A stretch of 51,914 nucleotides of DNA from Candidatus Avimonas merdigallinarum (GCA_904377855.1 CAJFGS010000020.1:1-51914); one strand, 5' to 3'. Counted from the first letter of the stretch, positions 42,233 to 51,396 are shown. Translations and numbers: made by a program. The notes: generated by a model not told the origin, from the sequence alone.

Positions 42233-42754
42233 GGCCGCCGCCCCCCTTCCCTATCAAATTTCCGTCCGGCCGCCCCGGACAGCCGGACGGCGCTGACCGC
42301 CCGGCAAAGAAGCCTATGCAGGCGGCGGCAAAAATATGCCGCCCGGCGGATTGCGGGGAAAGGAAAGGCCGTTTCCTCCCGCCTCCGCGGCTCCCTGGCA
42401 AGGATATAATACATTATCATAGCATACCCCGGCAAAGAAGGCAACGGCTTTTCGCAAGGTGGCGCCGGCTTTTCGGCGGGCCGGGCGCCGGAGGCTTCCT
42501 TCGGGGAAGGCTTCCCATTATAATATAGGTAATATATACGTATCCAAATAAATATCCAAAAGCATATGGCATACCGCGGCATCGCCGCCCCTTGCCCTCC
42601 GCCTTCCCCGCCGGGATGCCGGGAAAAGGGGCCGCCGGACAGCTGCCGGCGGACAATTACCGGCGGGCAATTATCGCCGGTTCCCGCGTCCGGGGGGGGC
42701 CGGGAACCAGGAAAAATCCAGGAAAAATCCAGGAAAGAATGAGGAAAAACCCTC
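42233..42754. other. intergenic region between murI and the ribosomal operon
   Basis: No gene is seen. An AT-rich stretch at 42515-42575 has TATAAT on the minus strand (42522-42517) and TTGGAT 19 nt upstream, a weak candidate murI promoter. Confidence 0.4.
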
Positions 42755-42783
42755 TTGACCAAAGACAAAGACTATGGTATAGT
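42755..42783 (+). promoter_or_regulatory. rpmG-secE-nusG promoter
   Basis: TTGACC (42755-42760), a 17-nt spacer and TATAGT (42778-42783) with TGG at the extended position. The leader to rpmG is about 185 nt and GC-rich; no tRNA gene lies in it. Confidence 0.85.
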
Positions 42784-42974
42784 ATAACTTACCTCATTGG
42801 GGGTTTCTTTTTCATGCCCTTTTCTGTCCGTTTACGCTGCGGCGGGGGATTTCCCGGCCGCCGGGGGGACAAGGGGCTGCCCCCGGACCGAGGGAGGCCA
42901 GGGCTTGTTTGTGGGCGGGGCCCCTGCCCGGCAGACAAAGCCCTAGAGATTCCAAAATTATGGGAGGTGCCGTT

Positions 42975-43124
42975 ATGAGAGTCAAGATCACCCTGGCCTG
43001 CACGGAGTGCAAACAGCGCAATTACAACACCATGAAGAACAAGAAGAACGACCCTGACAGACTGGAGATGAACAAGTACTGCCGCTTCTGCCGCAAGCAC
43101 ACGGTTCATCGCGAGACGAAGTGA
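42975..43124 (+). CDS. rpmG: 50S ribosomal protein L33
   Basis: A 49-residue ribosomal protein of the zinc-binding kind: ITLACTEC and YCRFCRKHT give two CxxC pairs. GGGAGGTGCCGTT precedes the ATG. It opens the rpmG-secE-nusG order that is standard in Firmicutes, though no tRNA-Trp gene lies between rpmG and secE here. Confidence 0.97.
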   Translation: MRVKITLACTECKQRNYNTMKNKKNDPDRLEMNKYCRFCRKHTVHRETK

Positions 43125-43212
43125 GGACACGCTGCCGAGGCGATGAGTCCGCTTCGCAGGAAGGCCGGGAGAAGGGGCGTGAGTCCCGCCGGCAACGAAA
43201 GGAAGGGTTGTA

Positions 43213-43500
43213 ATGGCAGACGAGAAGAAGCTTTCCTCCGTCGAGGAGACCGACAGCAAGGCCGCAAAGACGGAAAAGGATGCGAAGCCCGCCAAGGAAA
43301 AGAAACCCGGATTCGGAAAGAAAGTCGGGAAGTATTTCCGCGACTTGAAAGGCGAGTTCAAAAAGATCATCTGGCCGACCATGCCGTCGGTTGTGCGCAA
43401 CACCGGCGTGACGCTGGCGATGTGCGCGGTCCTCGGCGTGCTGATTTGCGTCTTTGACCTGGGGTTGTCCAAACTGATTGACCTGCTGGTATCGCTGTAA
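43213..43500 (+). CDS. secE: preprotein translocase subunit SecE
   Basis: The clamp subunit of the SecYEG channel. The 95-residue protein has a charged Lys/Glu-rich N-terminal extension (1-40), the conserved amphipathic GKYFRDLKGEFKKIIWPT segment and one membrane helix (about 63-85). AAAGGAAGGGTTGTA precedes the ATG. Its place directly before nusG supports the assignment. Confidence 0.96.
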   Translation: MADEKKLSSVEETDSKAAKTEKDAKPAKEKKPGFGKKVGKYFRDLKGEFKKIIWPTMPSVVRNTGVTLAMCAVLGVLICVFDLGLSKLIDLLVSL

Positions 43501-43533
43501 TCCTCTGCCGGCATCAGGGAAGGAGGAGTGATT

Positions 43534-44055
43534 ATGGCTGAAGAGGCAAAATGGTATGTGGTGCATACCTATTCCGGCTATGAAAACAAAGTAGCCACCA
43601 ATCTCGAAACCATTGTCGAAAACCGGAAGCTTCAGGACTGGATTAAGGAAATCCGCGTCCCCACCGAAACCGTTGTGGAGATCAAGGACAACAAAAAGCG
43701 CGAGGTGGAACGGAAAATCTTCCCCGGCTATGTGCTTGTCAAGATGGTCATGACGGACGACTCCTGGTATGTCGTGCGGAACACGCGCGGCTGCACCGGC
43801 TTTGTGGGGCCCAACGGCAAGCCGATCCCCCTGACGGAGGAAGAGGTGGCCGCGCTGGGCGTCGAGAAGCGGGAGATTGAGGTCAATTACGCGGTGGGCG
43901 ACACCGTCCGCATCGTCGACGGCCCGCTGGAGAACTTCTCCGGCGTGGTGGACGAGGTTGACCTGGAAAAGAACAAGGTTCGCGTTACCATCTCCATGTT
44001 CGGCCGGGAAACGCCGGTGGAACTGGAGCTGGATCAGGCGGAGCTGATGGAATAA
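43534..44055 (+). CDS. nusG: transcription termination/antitermination factor NusG
   Basis: Binds RNA polymerase and controls pausing and termination. The 173-residue protein has the NGN domain (KWYVVHTYSGYENKVATNL, FPGYVLVKM, NTRGCTGFVG) and the C-terminal KOW domain (VGDTVRIVDGPLENFSGVV). The ATG at 43534 is 7 nt from AAGGAGG. It is followed by rplK after a 174-nt gap without clear terminator. Confidence 0.97.
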   Translation: MAEEAKWYVVHTYSGYENKVATNLETIVENRKLQDWIKEIRVPTETVVEIKDNKKREVERKIFPGYVLVKMVMTDDSWYVVRNTRGCTGFVGPNGKPIPLTEEEVAALGVEKREIEVNYAVGDTVRIVDGPLENFSGVVDEVDLEKNKVRVTISMFGRETPVELELDQAELME

Positions 44056-44229
44056 TCCGTCGTCCGCCCGCAGGCTGTCCCGTTACGGCGGGGCCCTGCT
44101 TTGGTCGTCCCGCCTGCGGGACGTCCCGTCTGCCGGGGAAAGCCCGGCGCCCGGACGCAGTCCGGCTGTGGGAGGAGCGGCGGCGCGCCGTTCCGCCATC
44201 TACCACAATTTTTGGAGGTGCAAGAAAAA

Positions 44230-44655
44230 ATGGCTCAGAAAGTAACCGGGTACATTAAACTGCAGATTCCGGCGGGTAAAGCGACGCCGGCGCCCCCTGT
44301 TGGTCCGGCCCTCGGTCAGCACGGCGTGAACATCATGGCTTTCACCAAAGAATTCAACGAACGCACCAAGAACGACGCGGGGCTCATCATCCCTGTCGTG
44401 ATCACGGTCTATGCGGACCGTTCCTTCACGTTCGTGACCAAGACCCCCCCGGCGGCGGTCCTGATTAAGAAAGCCTGCGGCATTGAGACCGCGTCCGGCA
44501 CGCCGAATAAGACCAAGGTTGCGAAGATTACACGGGAACAGGTTCGGAAGATTGCGGAAACCAAGATGCCTGACCTCAACGCCGCCAGCGTGGAAGCGGC
44601 CATGAGCATGATCGCCGGCACGGCGCGCAGCATGGGCATCGAAGTTGTCGACTGA
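44230..44655 (+). CDS. rplK: 50S ribosomal protein L11
   Basis: A 141-residue protein of the GTPase-associated centre. Recognised by [36 protein letters not shown] and the C-terminal RNA-binding domain with the [10 protein letters not shown] end. GGAGGTG stands about 9 nt before the ATG. Binding to 23S rRNA next to L10-L12 links it to the genes downstream. Confidence 0.98.
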   Translation: MAQKVTGYIKLQIPAGKATPAPPVGPALGQHGVNIMAFTKEFNERTKNDAGLIIPVVITVYADRSFTFVTKTPPAAVLIKKACGIETASGTPNKTKVAKITREQVRKIAETKMPDLNAASVEAAMSMIAGTARSMGIEVVD

Positions 44656-44819
44656 GGAAGCTGTTCCGGGTGGGAGGATAGCGTGAAAGGCGAACTTTCG
44701 CGCGAAAAAAGCGGCGGCTGTACGGCCGGCCCGTTTTTCCCGGCCGCCGGGCAGGATTGTGCTGCGGGCGGCCTCACAGCGGAATTCCGATTTTACCACT
44801 CAACAGGGAGGATATGTGA

Positions 44820-45512
44820 ATGAAACACGGTAAGAAATATGTCGACAGCGCCAAGCTGTTCGATCGTGCAAACCTCTATGACGTAAACGAAGCGCTGGAC
44901 ATCGCCGTCAAGACCGGCAAGGCCAAGTTTGACGAGACGGTGGAAGTGCATGTGAAGCTGGGCGTGGACAGCCGCCATGCGGATCAGCAGGTCCGCGGCG
45001 CGATCGTGCTGCCCCACGGTACCGGCAAATCGGTCCGGGTGCTGGTGTTCGCCAAGGCGGACAAGGCGCAGGCCGCGACCGACGCGGGCGCGGAATATGT
45101 CGGCGCCGAGGATATGGTTGCTAAGATCCAGGGCGGCTGGATGGATTTCGACGTGGTGATCGCCAGCCCCGACATGATGGGCCTGGTGGGCCGTCTCGGT
45201 AAGGTGCTCGGCCCCCGCGGCCTGATGCCCAACCCGAAGGCCGGCACCGTCACCCCCGACGTGGCGAAGGCTGTGGCCGAAGCCAAGGCCGGTAAGATCG
45301 AGTACCGCCTGGACAAAACCAACATCATCCACTGCCCGATCGGGAAGGTTTCCTTCGGCGCGGAAAAGCTGCAGGAGAACTTCGATACCCTGCTGGGCGC
45401 GATCGTTCGTGCAAAGCCGGCGGCGGCGAAGGGGCAGTATATCCGCTCCTGCGTCGTTGCGACCACGATGGGCCCGGGCATCAAGGTGAACCCGAACAAG
45501 TTCAGCGCGTAA
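44820..45512 (+). CDS. rplA: 50S ribosomal protein L1
   Basis: A 230-residue protein of the L1 stalk. Marks are the N-terminal [31 protein letters not shown] and the C-terminal [31 protein letters not shown] precedes the ATG. It lies 164 nt after rplK; in many bacteria L1 represses its own mRNA, but I could not recognise an L1-binding site here. Confidence 0.98.
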   Translation: MKHGKKYVDSAKLFDRANLYDVNEALDIAVKTGKAKFDETVEVHVKLGVDSRHADQQVRGAIVLPHGTGKSVRVLVFAKADKAQAATDAGAEYVGAEDMVAKIQGGWMDFDVVIASPDMMGLVGRLGKVLGPRGLMPNPKAGTVTPDVAKAVAEAKAGKIEYRLDKTNIIHCPIGKVSFGAEKLQENFDTLLGAIVRAKPAAAKGQYIRSCVVATTMGPGIKVNPNKFSA

Positions 45513-45585
45513 ATCCCTGGCCGGCGCCGGGGGAATCCGGGAAACGTCCTGTCCCGGGAAATTTCCGCATTTTACCCGCAGGGGC

Positions 45586-45614
45586 TTGACAAGTGCAGGC
45601 CCCTGCGGTAAAAT
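45586..45614 (+). promoter_or_regulatory. rplJL promoter
   Basis: TTGACA (45586-45591), a 17-nt spacer and TAAAAT (45609-45614). It makes a leader of about 205 nt, which contains the L10 regulatory RNA. Confidence 0.9.
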
Positions 45615-45629
45615 AATGATTGCTGTTCT

Positions 45630-45782
45630 TCCACAGACAGCAGGTATCGGGGTTTCCGATGTAAAGGCTCTGCCGCCTGCCGAGGACGAAGGCATGAACC
45701 CTCCCTTCCCGCGATAGGGGTGGGAGCGCGAGAATGTCTGCTTGTCTTCCTGTGGTTTTCGGATCGCAGGAAGATTTTTTTG
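45630..45782 (+). promoter_or_regulatory. L10 leader (autoregulatory mRNA element)
   Basis: The leader keeps the pieces typical of the Firmicute L10 leader: ACAGACAGCAGG, then AAGGCTCTGCCG and CCTGCCGAGGACG, in the right order and distance upstream of rplJ. L10(L12)4 binds such leaders and lowers expression of its own operon. The element ends in an intrinsic terminator that is the likely switch. Confidence 0.85.
45746..45781 (+). terminator. attenuator of the L10 leader
   Basis: CTTCCTGTG (45746-45754) pairs with CGCAGGAAG (45765-45773), directly followed by ATTTTTTT. It stands 47 nt before the rplJ start. Confidence 0.85.
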
Positions 45783-45817
45783 TTCCGGAGAAAAACAGCA
45801 AGATTTTTGTTCCGGAG
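45771..45817 (+). repeat. direct repeat in the rplJ leader
   Basis: AAGAT(n)GTTCCGGAG occurs at 45771-45790 (seven T) and 45800-45817 (five T). The first copy is the T-tract of the attenuator; the second carries the ribosome-binding site of rplJ. Confidence 0.85.
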
Positions 45818-45827
45818 GTGAAACACA

Positions 45828-46358
45828 TTGCCTAGCGAGAAAATTCTGCAGCAGAAACAGGAGTATGTCGAGCAGCTGGCCGAAAAGCTGAAGAATTCCG
45901 TGGCCGGCGTCGTCGTCAGCTACAAGGGAATCAACGTGGCCGACGACACCAAGCTCCGCCGCGAACTGCGGGAGGCCGGCGTGCATTACGCCGTGGTGAA
46001 GAACACCATGCTCCGCCGCGCCGCGGACAAGGCCGGGCTGGCCGGGCTGGATTCCGTTCTGGAGGGCTCGACCGCGATTGCGCTCAGCGAGAGCGACCAT
46101 GTCGCCGCCGCGAAGATCCTGTGCAAGTTTGCGGAAACCAACAAGACCTTTGAGGTAAAGGCCGGATTCGTGGAGGGCGCGGTGGTTGACGCCGCCGCCG
46201 TTTCCGAGCTGGCGAAGATGCCGCCGAAGGAGGTCCTCGTGGCGAAAGCCCTCGGCGGCTTGAACGCCCCGATTTCCGGCTTCGTCTGCGTGCTCAACGC
46301 CAACCTGCGCGGTCTGGTAGTCGCGCTCAACGCGATCGCCGAGAAGAAGCAGGCGTAA
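45828..46358 (+). CDS. rplJ: 50S ribosomal protein L10
   Basis: Base of the L7/L12 stalk; 176 residues. Recognised by MPSEKILQQKQEYVEQLAEK, VVSYKGINVADDTKLRRELR, VKNTMLRRA and the C-terminal helix that binds L12 (ANLRGLVVALNAIAEKK). The start codon is TTG at 45828 behind CCGGAGGTGAAACACA, which would suit tight control of this autoregulated gene. Confidence 0.97.
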   Translation: MPSEKILQQKQEYVEQLAEKLKNSVAGVVVSYKGINVADDTKLRRELREAGVHYAVVKNTMLRRAADKAGLAGLDSVLEGSTAIALSESDHVAAAKILCKFAETNKTFEVKAGFVEGAVVDAAAVSELAKMPPKEVLVAKALGGLNAPISGFVCVLNANLRGLVVALNAIAEKKQA

Positions 46359-46475
46359 GCGCCGCTTCGCCATTCCCCTGGCTGCCGGAGGCGGCCGCCC
46401 CGATGATGCATCGGAAAACAAAACGGCGCTTTGAAGGCGTCAATCAAAAAAATTATAAAATGGAGGATTTCAACC

Positions 46476-46859
46476 ATGTCTGACAAGGTTCTGAAGCTGA
46501 TTGAAGATGTTAAAGCCCTGACCGTTCTCGAGCTGTCCGAGCTCGTGAAGGCTCTGGAAGAGGAATTCGGCGTTTCCGCCGCTGCCCCGGTTGCGGTTGC
46601 TGCCGCTGCTGCTCCGGCTGCGGGCGCTGCCGCCGCTGCGGAAGAGAAGACCGAGTTCGACGCGGTTCTGGCCGAAGTCGGCGCCAACAAGATCCAGGTT
46701 ATCAAGGTTGTCCGCGAGATCACCGGCCTGGGCCTGAAGGAAGCCAAGGAATTGGTCGACAACGCTCCGAAGCCGGTCAAGGAAGGCGTTTCCAAGGACG
46801 ATGCCGAGGAGATCAAGAAGAAGCTGGAAGAAGCCGGCGCGAAGGTCGAGCTGAAGTAA
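46476..46859 (+). CDS. rplL: 50S ribosomal protein L7/L12
   Basis: The stalk protein that recruits translation GTPases; 127 residues. It has the dimerising N-terminal helices ([19 protein letters not shown]), an Ala-rich hinge (about 38-60) and the C-terminal domain with [35 protein letters not shown] precedes the ATG at 46476. It is last in the ribosomal run; a strong terminator follows instead of rpoB. Confidence 0.98.
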   Translation: MSDKVLKLIEDVKALTVLELSELVKALEEEFGVSAAAPVAVAAAAAPAAGAAAAAEEKTEFDAVLAEVGANKIQVIKVVREITGLGLKEAKELVDNAPKPVKEGVSKDDAEEIKKKLEEAGAKVELK

Positions 46860-46920
46860 TTTCCGCTTCGTTGTGCCTGCCCTGCGAAAAACAGGCGTAT
46901 GGCCCGCATAAAAGGATCCG

Positions 46921-46966
46921 AGAGGCCCGGGGTAACGGATTACCCCGGGCCTCTTTCTGCTTTTTT
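46921..46966 (+). terminator. terminator of the ribosomal operon
   Basis: A perfect 15-bp stem (46921-46935 with 46940-46954, loop CGGA) is followed by TTCTGCTTTTTTG, about 60 nt past rplL. Confidence 0.95.
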
Positions 46967-47419
46967 GCGTACCTGCGGCATTATCCGGCCCCGCCGAAGC
47001 CTTTTTCGCCGCTTCCTCTGCGGACGCTTCTGCCGGCCGCAGCCCCGGGGCGGGCAGGCTGATTTGGGCGGGCGGCGGCGCCCGTTTCGTACCGCCGCGG
47101 GGAATCCCCTTGGGGCGGCGGGAAAGCCGGGCTGAAACCGTTTCCTCCCGGTGGAAAGGAAGATGCAGCCATCTTGGCGGCCGTACAGGAAAAGAACCGG
47201 GGCGTCCCTTCTTGGGGAGGGTACGCCCCGGCTTTTCCGTGATGTCAACGCCGCCGGCCCATTGCCCGCAGCGCCCTCGGCTGCTTTTGCCCGCCAGCCG
47301 GACGAAGCACGGGGGAACGCCCGGCGTACAGGCGGGGATCCGCCGGCCTGCCGTAGCCCCTGCGACAGGGGTGAAGCCGTGGGAACTGCCCGGCAGAATT
47401 GCTCCGTCCGCATACCGCC
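46967..47419. other. gene-free region
   Basis: No gene is visible. It holds one more hairpin (GGAAAAG-aa-CCGGGGCGT with its complement, 47188-47238), a second possible terminator for leftward transcripts. Confidence 0.5.
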
Positions 47420-47449
47420 AAAAAGCGGCCGCCGGATCCGGCGGCCGCT
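47419..47449 (-). terminator. glcK terminator
   Basis: A perfect 26-bp palindrome (47424-47449) followed on the minus strand by TTTTTGG, 30 nt past the glcK stop. Confidence 0.9.
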
Positions 47450-47479
47450 GAACGATATCCGAGTCGATGGAAAGCGGGC

Positions 47480-48445
47480 TTAGCCCTTCTTGACACCCAG
47501 GAGCGCGGCGCCAATGACCCCGGCGTCGTTCCCCAGCTGGGCAATGGCAATGCGGGTACGCTGCGAGCCGAACCGGGCGTAGTCTTCCTTATCCACGATT
47601 TCGCGCAGAGGGACCAGCAGCGCGTCCCCTTCCTTGCTGATGCCGCCTGCCAGCGAAACCAGATCGGGCTGGAAGATGTTGATGATATTGGTCAGGCCGG
47701 CAGCCAGCGCCTCAATATACGCATGGACGACCTGGGCGGCCGCATCGTCGCCCGCCCGCATGCCGTCGAAAGCGGTGCGGCCGTTCACCTTGGAAAGATC
47801 GCCGTCCGCCAGCTTCCACAGCTGGGAATCCGGGTTGGCGCGCATGGACTCCCGGGTGGTTTCAATCAGCCCGGTGGCGGAGGCATACGCCTCCCAGCAG
47901 CCCTTCCGCCCGCAGGTGCAGGGGCGCCCGCCCGCCTGGATCACCATATGGCCGAGTTCCCCGCCGGCGTGGTTGCTGCCCCCGTAAATCTTCCCGCCGA
48001 GGATGACGCCTCCGCCCACCCCGGTGCCCAGGGTGATGGCGATGAAGTTCCGGATCTCCTCGCCGGACGCGGCGCCGGCGAGGAATTCCCCGTAGGCGGC
48101 GGCGTTGGCGTCGTTCTCCACCAGGACGGGCCGGCCAAGGCGGTCGGCCAGGTATTCGCCCATCGGCACGTCGTAGAACGCCAGGTTGTTGGAGAACTGG
48201 ATGAACCCGTTCTCCGGGTTGACGGAGCCGGGGCAGCCGACCCCGATGTATTCCAATTCCTCCAGCTGGATCCCCGCTTTCTCCGCGGCTTCCCTGGCGG
48301 CGGCCACCATATCGTCCATAATGGCTTGAGCCGGCCGGGGACAAGCGGTTTTCCGTACGGCGCTGGATACAATGCGATAGCTTTCGTCCAGCACGCCGGC
48401 GGCAATGTTGGTGCCCCCCAGATCGATTCCCAGATAATGACGCAT
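47480..48445 (-). CDS. ROK-family glucokinase
   Basis: Phosphorylates glucose with ATP. The 321-residue ROK protein has the ATP motif LGIDLGGTNIAAGV, catalytic VENDANAAAYGE, GTGVGGG, and the zinc site with GELGHM and CTCGRKGCWEAYASATGL. The start at 48445 lies about 9 nt behind GGAGG; an ATG 9 nt earlier abuts it and is less likely. manA is 19 nt upstream on the same strand. Both enzymes yield hexose-6-phosphates. Confidence 0.93.
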   Translation of the reverse strand: MRHYLGIDLGGTNIAAGVLDESYRIVSSAVRKTACPRPAQAIMDDMVAAAREAAEKAGIQLEELEYIGVGCPGSVNPENGFIQFSNNLAFYDVPMGEYLADRLGRPVLVENDANAAAYGEFLAGAASGEEIRNFIAITLGTGVGGGVILGGKIYGGSNHAGGELGHMVIQAGGRPCTCGRKGCWEAYASATGLIETTRESMRANPDSQLWKLADGDLSKVNGRTAFDGMRAGDDAAAQVVHAYIEALAAGLTNIINIFQPDLVSLAGGISKEGDALLVPLREIVDKEDYARFGSQRTRIAIAQLGNDAGVIGAALLGVKKG

Positions 48446-48464
48446 GATGTTCATCCTCCTGCTT

Positions 48465-49424
48465 TTATTTGGTGGTCAGCAGCAGCGCGGCTGTACCTGT
48501 CAGAGCATAATCCCCCATCCCGGCGGGAAGGAACAGGCTGTCCCCCTTGCGGAAGGGGAGCTTTTCCCCATTCCAGCACAGTTCACCCTCTCCGTCCAGG
48601 ACGAGCAGGTGCTGGAAGCTTTCCCCGCCTACGGAGAAGCCGGTCTTGTCCCAGAGGCGGATATGGCGGACGGTGAAATACCGGCAGGCCTGCAGCAGGG
48701 TTTCCTCCGCCCCCTCCCTCCGGCTCACCGGGCGGGTCACGTCGGGAAGCACGGCCGGAGTCCGGTTCACTACCTCTACCGCCTTGTCGATGTGCAGCGG
48801 GCGGGTGTGGCCGTTGGCATCCTTCCGCCCATAGTCGTATACCCGGTAGGTGATGTTGCTGTTCTGCTGGATTTCCGCTATCAGGATCCCCTTCCCGATG
48901 GCGTGCAGGGTGGTGGCCTCAATGAAAAACACATCGCCCTTGTGGACCGGGACCTCGTTGACCACCTCCATAAGGGTGTTGTTTTCGATATGTTCCCGGA
49001 GCTGCTGCTTGGTGAGGGCCTCCTTGAAGCCGTAAATCAGGGTAGCGCCGGGATCGCAGTCTACAATATACCACATTTCGGTTTTCCCGGCGGAATGCTC
49101 CACCCGGCGGGCATACTCGTCATCCGGGTGGACCTGGATGGAGAGGCGGTCCTTGGCGTCTATCAGCTTGATTAACAGGGGGAATTCCTCGTCCGGGGAG
49201 AACCCCTCCCCGACATAGGAGGGATGCTGCGCCACCACCTGCGCCAGCGTCTGCCCTTGCAGGGGGCCGTTGCGCACCGTGCTGTTCCCGTCGGGGTGGC
49301 AGGCCAGCTCCCAGCTTTCGGCCAGGGGCGTCCGTTCCGTCTGCTTATGGTATTCGGTTTTGAGGCGGTCGCCCCCCCAGAGATAATCCTTAAAGGCGGG
49401 CGATGATTGCATAGGATATCGCAT
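48465..49424 (-). CDS. manA: mannose-6-phosphate isomerase, class I
   Basis: Interconverts mannose-6-phosphate and fructose-6-phosphate. The 319-residue, short Firmicute-type enzyme shows KDYLWGGDRL, ESWELACHPDG, the zinc ligands in SIQVHPDDEYA, EMWYIVD and TLHAIGKG, and the cupin C-terminal half. AAGGAAGAATCAACC precedes the ATG at 49424. It is first in a two-gene unit with glcK. Confidence 0.95.
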   Translation of the reverse strand: MRYPMQSSPAFKDYLWGGDRLKTEYHKQTERTPLAESWELACHPDGNSTVRNGPLQGQTLAQVVAQHPSYVGEGFSPDEEFPLLIKLIDAKDRLSIQVHPDDEYARRVEHSAGKTEMWYIVDCDPGATLIYGFKEALTKQQLREHIENNTLMEVVNEVPVHKGDVFFIEATTLHAIGKGILIAEIQQNSNITYRVYDYGRKDANGHTRPLHIDKAVEVVNRTPAVLPDVTRPVSRREGAEETLLQACRYFTVRHIRLWDKTGFSVGGESFQHLLVLDGEGELCWNGEKLPFRKGDSLFLPAGMGDYALTGTAALLLTTK

Positions 49425-49499
49425 GGTTGATTCTTCCTTTCCGCATCCGGCGAAAATACGGCGGCGCGGATCCCGCGCCGTGGCCATAACGACCGGTTT

Positions 49500-49508
49500 A
49501 TTATACCA
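49500..49508 (-). promoter_or_regulatory. manA-glcK promoter (extended -10)
   Basis: TGGTATAAT on the minus strand, about 75 nt before manA. The -35 position is poor (TTTCCC). Confidence 0.6.
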
Positions 49509-49616
49509 TAAAGATTCCCCGGGGGAAAGGGGCTTGGGCGGAGCTCTGCAAAAAATCGGAGGCTTCCGGGAGCGGCAGGGCCGTCAGGCGAGGGCTCGCC
49601 GGCACCGGGCGGGCCA

Positions 49617-50120
49617 TTAGGGCGCGGGCAGGCGGGAATTCTCAACAGAATCGATCATCTTCAGGGCTGTCTTCGCCATTTCACTGTCCGGGAACTGCTC
49701 CAGCGCTTTTTCATAGTACCTCTTGGCCCCGGCGCCGTCCCCCGTCTGGGTGCAGCAAAAAGCGAGGTTCAGCAGCGCCATTTCGGTATAGGAAACCCGG
49801 CTGGAAGAAAGCAGGGTAAGGAAACGGGCCCGGTCGATCCAGGAATGCCGGGTGAAAAAGGCGTAGCTTTTCTCAAATTCCGCCGCGGCCCGGGCGTAAT
49901 CGCCGCTTTTCAGGAAGGCCATCCCCCTGCGGTGGCTGCGCGGGATCGTCTGCTTTAACGTGAAGGAGAGAATGAGGTAGACAGCCATGGCCGTCCACAC
50001 CGCCAGAACCGACGGCCCGATAAGCAGGCAGCAGCCCGTTACCAAAAGCGCCGCAACCAGCAGCTGGGGGAACAGGGAAAGCCAGGATATCTGCCGGACG
50101 ATGGGTTTTCCAGAAGACAT
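49617..50120 (-). CDS. two-helix membrane protein with TPR-like tail
   Basis: A 167-residue protein of unknown function. Two close membrane helices (about 12-30 and 34-54) are followed by a soluble part whose repeats (GDYARAAAEFEKSYAFF and GDGAGAKRYYEKALEQFPDSEMA) look like tetratricopeptide units, a protein-binding fold. AAGGAGGCTGCT precedes the ATG. The next gene upstream also encodes a membrane protein, 121 nt away, so they may be co-transcribed. Confidence 0.78.
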   Translation of the reverse strand: MSSGKPIVRQISWLSLFPQLLVAALLVTGCCLLIGPSVLAVWTAMAVYLILSFTLKQTIPRSHRRGMAFLKSGDYARAAAEFEKSYAFFTRHSWIDRARFLTLLSSSRVSYTEMALLNLAFCCTQTGDGAGAKRYYEKALEQFPDSEMAKTALKMIDSVENSRLPAP

Positions 50121-50241
50121 AGCAGCCTCCTTAAAATGACGGGAGCGGCGGGGCGCCGGCTCCGAATTATCCGGGCGTACCCGGCCGGGGGATTGGGTGG
50201 ACATGGCGGGCCCGCCTCCGGGCAAAGGAATGGCGCGGTTT

Positions 50242-50853
50242 TCAGCGTCCCAATGCCGCCGAAAAAAGCACCAGGAGGAGGGACACGGCCATAAGCAAAA
50301 TCGGTATGAACGCGAGGACCAGCAGGATAACCGCGACAGCCGCGCAAGGCGCCCGTTTGGCTTTCCATACATATCGGGCGAGCAGGGCGGAAACGATATC
50401 CATTAAGAGGATAGCCGGCGCGCTGAGAATGAAGAAAAAGGCCCCGCCGAAACGCGCGATCGACGATTCGCTGAGGATATGGTATAGCAGATAACCCGTC
50501 CAAAGCAGCGCCGCCGCTGCCAGGATAAACCCCAGTATAGCGCGCCAGAGGATGCCCGCTTTGGTTGGCGGGCGGACATCGGCCGGCCCCGGCAAAGGCG
50601 CCCCCGGCGGTGCTGCCGCCTCGCATCCGTTTGCCTGCGGCGGGGGCACGGCTTCCCCTGTTTTGGCAAGCCGCTTTTTTAAAAGTTCAGCAAGCCGGTC
50701 TCTGTTCCTTCCTATTATATAAACAAGCCCGCCGCCTATGATTATCCCAAAGAAAAGGACGACAAAGACGTCTTCCGATAGTATGCCGTTCACCATGCAT
50801 ACGCTCAGGACCACAAGAAGGATAAGGACGGCGGCAAATCCCGCTTTTTTCAT
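50242..50853 (-). CDS. multi-pass membrane protein, unknown
   Basis: A 203-residue protein. Two helices near the N terminus (about 4-22 and 27-46) precede a charged Pro/Ala-rich linker (about 50-95), then three more helices to the C terminus. I recognise no family. The start at 50853 has AGAGGTG about 10 nt upstream; an ATG 21 nt earlier has no ribosome site. Its promoter is at 50902-50930. Confidence 0.7.
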   Translation of the reverse strand: MKKAGFAAVLILLVVLSVCMVNGILSEDVFVVLFFGIIIGGGLVYIIGRNRDRLAELLKKRLAKTGEAVPPPQANGCEAAAPPGAPLPGPADVRPPTKAGILWRAILGFILAAAALLWTGYLLYHILSESSIARFGGAFFFILSAPAILLMDIVSALLARYVWKAKRAPCAAVAVILLVLAFIPILLMAVSLLLVLFSAALGR

Positions 50854-50901
50854 GGGGAAATTCACCTCTGGCATATGTTTATGCGGATGGGATTTTCCTT
50901 T

Positions 50902-50930
50902 ATTATAAGATATACAACGGGAGAAAGCAA
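50902..50930 (-). promoter_or_regulatory. promoter of the membrane-protein gene
   Basis: On the minus strand TTGCTT (50930-50925), a 17-nt spacer and TATAAT (50907-50902), about 50 nt before the start. A TTGACA a further 11 nt upstream is too far away to pair with it. Confidence 0.7.
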
Positions 50931-51096
50931 ACTCTTGTCAACCATCTGCGGGATTATTTGGCCGTTACAGGCGTGGGAAACCGGCCGAACTGCAGCAAAA
51001 ACAGCCGGCAACTCATCACGAATTGCCGACCGCAGGTCTGTAAAGGCGAGAAAAAAGATCGCCTGCCGTTTTTCCAGCCGTCTGAATACTTTTGGG

Positions 51097-51396
51097 TTAC
51101 AGTTTAACCACGCTTATACCAGCGTAATTGATGCCATCCGCATTATAATATTCGATTTCATATGTGTCGCTGAAATCAGGCGTCAAGGCGAATCCTCTTT
51201 CCTCATTGCAAAACAGTTTTTCACACAAACCGAAAAGCGGGGCCATGTGCCATTGAGGGTTATCTTCCCCGGTGATTTTCTTTACCAGCTTCCATGTTGC
51301 TTCTGTTGATTTCGCTTTTATCATATGGCATGCGGGAGATTCAAGAACCGTAATCCCTTCGGGTTGATTTCTTTCCGATGTTTCCTGACAATGCAT
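51097..51396 (-). CDS. hypothetical protein, probably 5'-truncated
   Basis: 99 residues in lower-GC DNA; not recognised. The best part is ATWKLVKKITGEDNPQWHMA and the end YEIEYYNADGINYAGIS, which reads like the closing strands of a small folded domain. The first ATG has no ribosome site, and the frame runs on upstream for 33 sensible codons (WDHTDEEHPATTADS) until a TAA at 51495-51497 without any start. A missing or frameshifted 5' part is therefore likely. Confidence 0.45.
   Translation of the reverse strand: MHCQETSERNQPEGITVLESPACHMIKAKSTEATWKLVKKITGEDNPQWHMAPLFGLCEKLFCNEERGFALTPDFSDTYEIEYYNADGINYAGISVVKL

Noticed and set aside
42784-43212. tRNA-Trp or other tRNA around rpmG
   Set aside because: Expected by analogy with other Firmicutes, but no acceptor/T-loop pattern is present.
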